Shown: positions 57,000 through 64,000 of the stretch, one piece after another
Layout of the letters: the number at the start of each line of letters is the position of its first letter
How positions within the stretch are numbered: position 1 is the stretch's first letter
NCBI RefSeq assembly: GCF_041146395.1
Contig: NC_090990.1
Location: 47,603,501-47,667,500, forward strand
Origin: Eulemur rufifrons
Taxonomy: Eukaryota > Chordata > Mammalia > Primates > Lemuridae
Direction: 5' to 3'
Length of the DNA stretch: 64,000 nt
The notes under the pieces: model-generated
Databases searched by the model: none
Told to the model about the DNA's origin: nothing
The model's input: the letters and a program-made list of their open reading frames with translations, nothing else
Position numbers and translations under genes: made by a program

Positions 57000-57870
57000 G
57001 TCTTTCCTTCCTTTCATCACAGGAGTTCCCACGTGAGCAATTTCCACCAACTATCTCCATTTTATCTTTACCCACGGCTTCCATAAGCTGCTACAATCTG
57101 GCTGGTCTCTTCACAGATATCGCGCTCTCTCTGATTTGTTCCTGAAGAAAATTTGCCTTCTCTTATCCTATATTTTTTTTTAACTTTTCAGGTAATACAT
57201 TGTTCTTCCTGGCTCTGTGTCAGTGACTTCTGGGATATGCACAATTGTGAATCACCTTTCCTCTTTCCTGCCTGACTCTTCCCTTCCTTTGTTGTCCCCT
57301 CCTTCTCCTCATGCCTCCAAGGGCGTGCCATTACCTTTCTCCTCTTCTGTCTTAATACAACTCCTCAGAAAGCCCAGTGTTTTTAATCACTGCAATGATC
57401 GCATCATTGCTTCTTATTCCTAAACCAGATCTGTTCTTTCCTCACACCCCAATGCCAGTCCATGTCATTGCCACCTGCATATTTTTTACATAGATGTCTC
57501 ACCACCACCTGAAACTCAAGCTGTCACAAACCAAATCAACTCCCCCATCTCAATTCCCACCACCCAGAGTTTTGTCTGCCTTTTCCTTCACTCCTGAATT
57601 TACTCAGGTACCAAGTCCTGCTGGCTTTTCCGATATAAAGCCTTGCTCATACGATCTCTCTTTCTCTCTTTTTAAAACTTCGCTTCTGCAAGCTCCAGAC
57701 CTTCATCTCCACCCACTCCTCCCTGTGCGAGGCACTGTCATTATTTAAATGTGCCTCCACTCTCCTCCCAGCAGAACGTGAGTTCCTCAAGGGCAGACAC
57801 ATCCCATTCATTTTGGATCTCTGGTGCCTTACGCGGGTGCAACTCAGGAAACGTCTGCTGGCGGGATGAA
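57000..57870 (+). mobile_element. L2 LINE 3' UTR, long diverged copy
   Basis: Pyrimidine-rich forward L2: agatgtctcaccaccacctg, aaactcaagctgtcacaaac, caaatcaactcccccatctc, accaagtcctgctgg, then the tail gcagaacgtgagttcctcaa, gggcagacacatccc, ggtgcaactcaggaaacgtc. The first 300 bp is the least certain. Long forward open frames here are L2 composition, not genes. Confidence 0.55.
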
Positions 57871-57964
57871 GAAAGGAAGAGACAGATCACAGCCGTGGTG
57901 CCCATCCCCAGGCCCTGCCTCCCTTCCTCCAGTTGTCCTGTGGTCCCCTGCATAATACACTCTT

Positions 57965-58710
57965 CTTCTTAAAGCTTCTATTCTTTCAACAACTTTGAAA
58001 AGTAGTTATCATTATCCTTATTTCATAGATTGAGGAAACTGAAGCTCAGGCAGGTTGAGGAACTCACTCGAGGTCCCAGAGTGAGAAAATGACAGTCTGG
58101 AATGCCATGCTTTTTCGTTTGGTCTACGCTGCCTCCTTTGGGGCAGTAGTGGAAAATTATGTTGGATAGGAAAAAGGTGGAAATAGGCAGATGAAGTTTG
58201 AACCTGACCCAGTTAGAACTAGGCTTCAATAACAGGGAGGTAATAATACATACCTCTTAGGATTGTTTGAAACAAAAATATATAGCTCATGCCACGCACC
58301 TAAAATAAAGCCTGGCCTGTGGTAAGTTCTCAAAAATGGTAAAATGATTGTTTTTAAACTTTTTGTGTGTGTATGTCTTTAGTTCCAGCTAGATTAAAAG
58401 CTGCTTGAGGGTATGGCCATGGGCGATGTTGTTCTTCTTCCCTCGTCACCCTTTCTTTGTAGAGATGTGTGTTATTTACAGTGGCTAAGACTGTGGCTCT
58501 CTGGCCTGGCAGGCACGGCTCGGGTGACCTCTCCGCCAGCTCTGAGACACAGGCAAGTGTCTCCACCTCACTGTCCTCACTTTCCTCACCAGGAATTTGG
58601 GCTTAAAAATAGTGACTACCCGATAGATTAGTATCAGGATTGGATGAAATAGTATATACAACGTAGCTTGGTGCCTGCCACAAAGTAATTTTGAATAAAT
58701 AGTAATTACT
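57965..58710. mobile_element. Three MIR SINEs (minus, plus, plus)
   Basis: 57965-58140 reversed: tttcatagattgaggaaact, gaagctcaggcaggttgagg, and an end with cgctgcctcc. 58215-58345 forward fragment: gaggtaataatacatacctc, agcctggcctgtggtaag. 58475-58710 forward: actgtggctctctggcctgg, cctcactttcctcaccagga, agcttggtgcctgccacaaa, gaataaatagtaattactgt. Confidence 0.65.
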
Positions 58711-58714
58711 GTTA

Positions 58715-60655
58715 CCAGTCTTACAATTATTATATTTACTTTTGTAATATTTTTGGCTTAATGAGAAATTTCTCTTAGAAGTCAGTGTTAGAAATAGCTT
58801 CATGTCTCTTGAGGGACTGCTGCTCTCCTAGCCATACAGATTACATCAGGTTTCTCTGGCTGCCAGGAAGCTCAACATCAAACTTGAAGTTTAATCATCA
58901 CAGCTGTGTAGACCCTACTATTTTTAAAATATATTTGATTTCTCCTCTTTCTGGTTCTATTTCCTACTTCGTCTCTATTTCTCTATTTTGCTAGAATTGA
59001 AAGCCGCCTCAAAGCACTTCTCTTTACATCATTGCTTTTCACCCAATTCTTGGTTGTGGGCTCCTTGATTGAAGCCTCTCTCTAGAAGAATATATATGTA
59101 AGTCTTACCCCCCCCCCACACACACACACACAATTTTGCATCTAATTTTAGGATACTCCTGGGCTTTCTGAAGCCCACCCCAAATAAGAGCCCCCAGTTT
59201 ATGTTGTGATGAGATAAACTAAAAGAGAGGAGACAGGAGGCAGTAGGCTCGGGTAGGGTGATTAGGAGGAAACTAGCATTGGAAGAAACCTGTGAGTCCT
59301 GCATGTGATTTCCCCTGCAGGGCCGGAGCCCCTGCTCCCACACACCTTCTGCTAAGTAGATAATGGCTCCGCTCCCTCCTCACACCTGGGGGACACTCCT
59401 GCTCACAGAACAGCACATTGCAGAATTGGCAGCCCTCGCTGGCAGAATGCTTCTCCTTCTTCTGCTGGAGTCAGCCACCTCGTCCCCTACAGGGTCATGC
59501 ACAAGGCTGTAGGCTTCTCTTCAGCTACTGGAAGACTGGTCTCATAGTTACTGGAGTCTTCCCTTCTCTAGACTAAAACAGCTGCAATGCCTTCAGTCCT
59601 TTCTTACCAGGCAGGGTTTTGTGGCTCCTGCCTGATTTGGCTTAGTCCACACCTTCTGTGGAACCCCTCCAGCTGCACAATCCTGGAGCCACATCTACAC
59701 TGTGTGGCTCCACCCGCCCAGCCCATGGCTGATGGAACCCCGGAGAACCCTGAACTAAGATAACAGGCCAATCATAGATCCTCCCCCAGACATTTGGAAC
59801 TGGATTCAGGGCCACTTGTTAGTTTCTGCTAGTACTTTGAACAGGGGAGATGTAATCCTGGTGGCTCCTCTATGCAGACAGGGGAGACAGCAAAGAATAA
59901 AGTCGGTGCAGAGAAAGAGGCAGGAAGGAGAGTGCAGGTGACATCAGGGAGGGAAAGGGGAAAAGGGTAATTGCTGGTTCGGGATAGCTCTTCAGTTCCT
60001 GGTTCCATTCTTCTTTCAATCTTGGCTGCCCTCTTGAGTTCCATGAAATATTCCTGTGACCTTGTCACAAATGCTCCTTTTTGGTTTAAACCAGTTGAAG
60101 TGAGTTTCTGTGACATGTAAAGTGGGTCTCCTCGTCCTCTCCCCTCTCCCCTCCCCACCCCCTTCACCTCTCCTCTACTCCCCATAATTCTTGTGTTCTC
60201 ATGACCTTCCTTTCTCAGCCTTTAGACCATCCACACTTGCCTTGCTGCGGATCAAATCTCCCCAGCTAGTTAATCCTGAAGCTCTGCTTCTCTTTTGAAT
60301 AGGGAAGCCTGGTCTCTCCCTTCAACCTCACACTCTATAAGGCAAAAAACATCTCTTCTTTTCCTTTAAGCCATGCTCCCTGGCCACTCAGGCCTGACTT
60401 TTCTCATTGTCTGTGGCTTCTGACTCTCCTCCAAGAGTTTCAAGATCCCTAAATTTTATAATCCTCTCTCCTATCATGGCCTCAAGATCTCCCTGATTCC
60501 TCTTGCTCCCAGTGGCTGAATTGCTGCGCTTGTGTGTGATTGCCAGGGTGTTGTCCTCCCTAGCCTCTCCGCTGCCACCTTCCTGCCCCTCGTCACTCTA
60601 CAATGCTCTGTGCTCCGATGGCACTTAGGATCAGAAACAGTGGAATAATCGCTGT
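58715..60655. other. Mostly single-copy DNA, nothing recognised
   Basis: Contains the C10/(CA)n tract at 59108-59132. Pyrimidine-rich parts (60.1-60.6 kb) may be the decayed start of the following L2, but I cannot place them. Confidence 0.4.
59108..59132 (+). repeat. C10 run joined to (CA)n
   Basis: C10 at 59108-59117 passes straight into about eight AC units. Similar in make-up to the C12 and CA tracts at 48.03-48.10 kb. Confidence 0.95.
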
Positions 60656-60659
60656 GAAC

Positions 60660-61285
60660 TCTCCTCGTTGACCAACTTAAATGCCTCCCTCTTGCCTTCA
60701 GGACGAAGTTTAAGCTTCTTAGTCTGACAAAGTTTTCCACATTCTGATCTCTACCAACATTTATTTTAGTCCTAACTCCCCTGCAGGGACCCTCTACTCA
60801 AGCCAGACAGGCTACGCACTGTTTCCCAGACTCACCTTGGGCTTTGCCACGTCTGGGCTCTGCATTCACTCATTCATCCATTCGTGCAGCACACATTTGT
60901 CGCTGTACGTGGCACTGGGCATGAAACAGTGAACAAGACAGTCTGCAGGTGAACGTGCTTTCACTCTGTCCTAGTCTGGAACCCTTTCTCTCTCTGGGCC
61001 ATTCTTTTTGGACTAAATTCTACCCATCCTTCAAGTTCTCCCCAAAATCCAACTCTTCCTCAATCACCTCTACCTGAAATGACCTCTCTGTCTTAGACTC
61101 CAGTTTGCGTTTACATTTGTTCACTAAAGCTACTTACCACTTAACAACTGGATTTGACTGTGTACACGGTGTCCCCTGGGCTGGATCTCAGCTCCCTGAG
61201 ATGCAGTGTCGACTGCTGCTTCATCCACCCAGGGCGCCTTGCACAGAGTAGTAGCTCAATAAATGCGCTGGATTTATTACTGTAG
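60660..61285 (+). mobile_element. L2 LINE 3' UTR
   Basis: Forward: ttaaatgcctccctcttgcc, ttcaggacgaagtttaagct, tacccatccttcaagttctc, aactcttcctcaatcacctc, then the tail agctccctgagatgcagtgt, ttgcacagagtagtagctca, ataaatgcgctgg. A reversed L2 piece interrupts it. Confidence 0.6.
60866..60960 (-). mobile_element. L2 LINE 3' end inside a forward L2
   Basis: Reversed tail: ttcactcattcatccattcg, acgtggcactgggcatgaaa, cagtgaacaagacagtctgc. Confidence 0.55.
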
Positions 61286-61419
61286 CTTAGACTCAAATTT
61301 CCTTAAAACAACCCCGAGGGAATGTGAATATGCATTTGCCTGTCGATTGACTTACATGAGAACTAATATTTCCATTGATTCAATATTCTTATGCTTAAAA
61401 TCAACCAGGTCAGCCATGC

Positions 61420-61552
61420 TGGAGATGGATGGTGGTGATGGCTGTACGACAGTGTGAACGTACTTAATGTACTTGACGTCACTGAACTGTATGCTTAAAA
61501 TGGTAAATTTTATGTTATGTATGTTGTACCACAATAAAAAAAAAAAAAAGGC
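61420..61552 (+). mobile_element. L1M LINE tail
   Basis: gatggatggtggtgatggct, cactgaactgtatgcttaaa, atggtaaattttatgttatg, tgtaccacaataaa and an A13 run. This is the classic L1M end. A TGACGTCA palindrome at 61474-61481 arose within it. Confidence 0.8.
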
Positions 61553-62405
61553 CAGCCAGGTTCCAAGCGCCGTGAGAGTGTGGCCTGTGTCTCCTGCCCC
61601 TCTGGGCTCCTCCCACCGCCCCCCGGTTCCAGTCACCTGGTAGCTCAGGATAAATACTTATGGAAGTGAAGTGAATGGCATCACTTCCTTGGAATTGAGA
61701 AGGAAAATTAGAAAGGGAATCTTTGAAAATGCTTTAAACACTTCTCACGTTTCACCTTGTCGCTGTCTCTTCAGGATGTGAGTGGAAAAAAGTGTCAAAC
61801 CTCAAAGCCAGCAGGAGAAGGTGTTTTCTGAGCTCAGATGAAGAAATCTGCAAAATTAGGAAATAATGTTTGTGCCATTGCCGGAGGCTCCGGACAGGCT
61901 CGGCTCACCTCCCAGTGATTTACCTGTGGCTCGCGATGATTATTTACTTGGCTATTCAGTTCAAGACAATCACAGGAATGTACGGCCCATAAATTAGAAT
62001 AGCTATGAAACACAGGCTGCCTTTATGTCGAAACATAACTTTTGCAGGTTTTTTTTTTTTTTTTACAAAGGGAAAATACATTTAATATACAGGCTCAGAG
62101 TGATCGCTCTGTTCTTACTGCCTCCTTTTTAATATCAGAGTTCAGATCAGATCTCTTGCCTGTCCTAGGTCTTTGCCCTTGTGGCTGTCGATGGGCCCAG
62201 GAGACAAAGATTTTCCCACGTGCTCCCTACTTGAGCCCTGCTGGGGAGCTCAAGGCCCCTTTGTTTGGCTTTTCTACCATCCCTACCCCATCCCCCAAAG
62301 TCTGGCTGCCTCATTTTTCTGGGGGGCTTTTCACAGCAGGCAAACATGGAAGTGGAACGAACCACGTGAGTAGGGAGAACGTGGGCTTGCAGCTGGGCCC
62401 ACGGG
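61553..62405. other. Single-copy DNA, nothing recognised
   Basis: T17 run near 62048-62064. Overlapping open frames at 62.0-62.5 kb on both strands have no domain. Confidence 0.4.
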
Positions 62406-62409
62406 CTGC

Positions 62410-62580
62410 GGCCCAGGCTCCACCACACCCCAGCACTTGCCCAGGTGGGTGACTTCATCACACACACCTATAAGAGGGGCTAGTAATGACCCTCTCATTG
62501 CATTATCATGGGGAATAAAAATAATGAACAGCTGCACAGGGCTTGGCATTTGATAAACAGTTGTAAAGATATCAAGGTGA
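62410..62580 (+). mobile_element. MIR SINE
   Basis: Forward, decayed: tgcccaggtgggtgacttca, ataagaggggctagtaatga, gggcttggcatttgataaac. Confidence 0.55.
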
Positions 62581-62919
62581 TAGCTCTTAAGTAGTCTGCA
62601 CTTTTGGGGGCATGGAGAAGCCTAAAATTGAGCCTGGATGGTAAATCAAGCAAAGGGGATGGTTGAGGTGAGACATCAACATCTAGTGAGGGTGGAGGAA
62701 AAGCAGGGGGTGGGAGTCTGGTCAATCCAGGAGCACAACGACTAAAGTAGACAGCAGGTTGTCCGTAAGTAAGTTCGAGGCAGGGGCTAAGGGTCCGTCT
62801 GAGATCTGGGCTGGCACTGATTGATGAAGAATCAATACTTTTAAAGCTAGGAAGCATGATCTGGTAGCTAGAGGCAAGTATGTAGGCCCTGCTCCCTCTA
62901 GTCCCAATGGGGAGAACCC

Positions 62920-63170
62920 AATAGAGCAATGACTCTGGAGCCACCCTGCCTAGGTTTGACTCTTGGCTCTGCCCTTAGTAGTAGCTGTGCAACTGTGGGC
63001 AAGTTACTTAACCTCTCTGTGCTTTAGTTCCTTCACCTGAAAAATGGAGATATGTAATAATGAGTACCTACCTCACTCACAAGGTTATTGTGAGAATTAA
63101 ACAGCATTAATATATGTAAAGCTTTTAGAATAGATCCCGATGCATAGTAAGCATAATAAAAAGTGATTTG
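62920..63170 (+). mobile_element. MIR SINE, best-preserved copy
   Basis: Nearly complete forward MIR: tagagcaatgactctggagc, tttgactcttggctctgccc, gtgggcaagttacttaacct, tctgtgctttagttccttca, aaaaatggagatatgtaata, attgtgagaattaaacagca, gcatagtaagcataat. Confidence 0.92.
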
Positions 63171-63177
63171 TTACTTT

Positions 63178-63285
63178 CTTCATTCATTCAACAAATGGGG
63201 TGGACACTGTGCTAGGAGCTGGCAAAGCAACCGTGCAGTGATTTCCGCAGTCCCTACCCTCATGGGACTGAACGGCTAGCCCCCA
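63178..63285 (-). mobile_element. L2 LINE 3' end
   Basis: Reversed tail directly after the MIR: tcttcattcattcaacaaat, cactgtgctaggagctggca, agtccctaccctcatgggac. Confidence 0.65.
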
Positions 63286-63745
63286 GCGATCCCTTCCTGG
63301 TTCTTGTCAATGACACAGCCAAAACAAGGCTTCAGTGTGAGTTCCCAGGGCTATGAGAGGGACTCTAGGCCTTTTCTCTGGTTTCGTTTATTTCTTGTCA
63401 TACCTGTTCATCCCAACTGTAGGTAATTGAGAGTTGTTGGGACATTCTATAAAAAGCTTACAGATTTGAGGACACTCAATCAATGCTGAATAATAACAAG
63501 AGAAATGTATAATGTATACACAGATTATGTTGAGGTCTTAACGCTCCTTCCTCTCATTAATATATATGGGGGCACGCTTGCCCTGCTCTGTTCCCTGGTG
63601 CAGACTGTCCTCCAGACAGCAAGGAGGGGGCAGGCTCTGCAGAGTCCCGCCCGAGGCCTGGTGAGCTCAGGATGGGAGCTCAGGATCCAAGAGGGTATCT
63701 TCTTCGTAATTTTCAACGGTTTCCTTTGACAGGAGGAGCTACACT
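63286..63745. other. Single-copy DNA, nothing recognised
   Basis: Opposite-strand open frames at 63505-63729 shadow each other. Confidence 0.4.
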
Positions 63746-63749
63746 TGAC

Positions 63750-63930
63750 TGACCTCTTGGCATGCGTCAGGCCTGATGCTAAGCACTTGCTTACATGATT
63801 TTGCTTTATCCTTAAAACAACCCTGCAAGGGGTGTTCTATTGGCTTCCCCAAGTCACACATGGAGCGATTTGCTCAAGTTCACTTTATATAGCTGGGATT
63901 CTAACTCAGCCATGGGCTTATGCTGCCAGG
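63750..63930 (-). mobile_element. MIR SINE
   Basis: Reversed: aggcctgatgctaagcactt, ttatccttaaaacaaccctg, caaggggtgttctattggct, ctgggattctaactcagcca. Confidence 0.7.
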
Positions 63931-64000
63931 TCCCCTTTTAATAAATCTCCCCCAACCTCCAATATACTTGTTCCTCTAGAAAATTTGAGGTCACCATCTT

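Noticed and set aside
57000..57748. Series of forward open frames as coding exons
   Set aside because: The sequence follows diverged L2 3' UTR landmarks, which are pyrimidine-rich and naturally open in some frames.
61474..61481. TGACGTCA CRE as a regulatory site
   Set aside because: It lies inside an L1M tail, where it can arise by drift from the usual text; no regulatory context around it.

Overview
The window is nuclear DNA from a primate, most likely a strepsirrhine (lemur or galago group). The best evidence is the Alu elements. Four of the six Alu loci carry a long AT-rich segment between the two arms (3785-3840, 36648-36703, 41268-41320, 53896-53945) together with the right-arm wording gcctagctcacagcaacctc, a combination I associate with lemur-type Alus rather than with human AluS/Y. 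The rest is ordinary mammalian fossil DNA: MIR, L2, L3/MIR3, L1M, MER1/MER5 and other hAT elements, Tigger, mariner and an MLT1 LTR.

I find no convincing protein-coding exon and no tRNA, rRNA, snRNA or CRISPR. The long open frames are what chance gives in 64 kb; those I examined closely lie in repeats, in the CpG-rich block, or in sequence without any recognisable domain. The only former coding sequence I can name is the dead transposase of an Hsmar2-like mariner (38195-39188). I read the window as intergenic or intronic.

Layout. 1-12.5 kb: sparse MIR/L2/L1M fossils and one lemur-type Alu. 12.5-27 kb: mostly single-copy sequence with MIR/L2 fragments and two copies of an unassigned repeat, one split by a small hAT element. 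27-36 kb: a second hAT copy, L1 fragments (one holding a MIR) and single-copy DNA. 36.4-42.4 kb: the busiest stretch, with a lemur-type Alu, MER5A, a Tigger, the mariner, the only CpG island (39340-40110), an old L2 pair, a composite Alu, and a second Tigger holding an AluJ-like element. 42.4-44.7 kb: MIRs and a third hAT copy. 44.7-51.3 kb: a long stretch almost free of repeats, a candidate for conserved regulatory DNA. 51.3-64 kb: MER1, many MIR/L2/L3 fossils, the youngest-looking Alu (53776), an MLT1 LTR, an older Alu and an L1M tail.

The observations most worth checking are: an Alu insertion that seems to have carried flanking DNA plus part of a second Alu within one target-site duplication; three hAT copies whose target-site duplications all end in TAGGG; the orphan CpG island about 75 bp from the mariner and bracketed by inverted Tiggers and same-strand Alus; the repeat-poor 44.7-51.3 kb block; and MIRs lodged inside younger-type L1M elements. 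Repeat family names come from memory of consensus sequences, without a database search, and repeat ends are approximate unless a target-site duplication is described.
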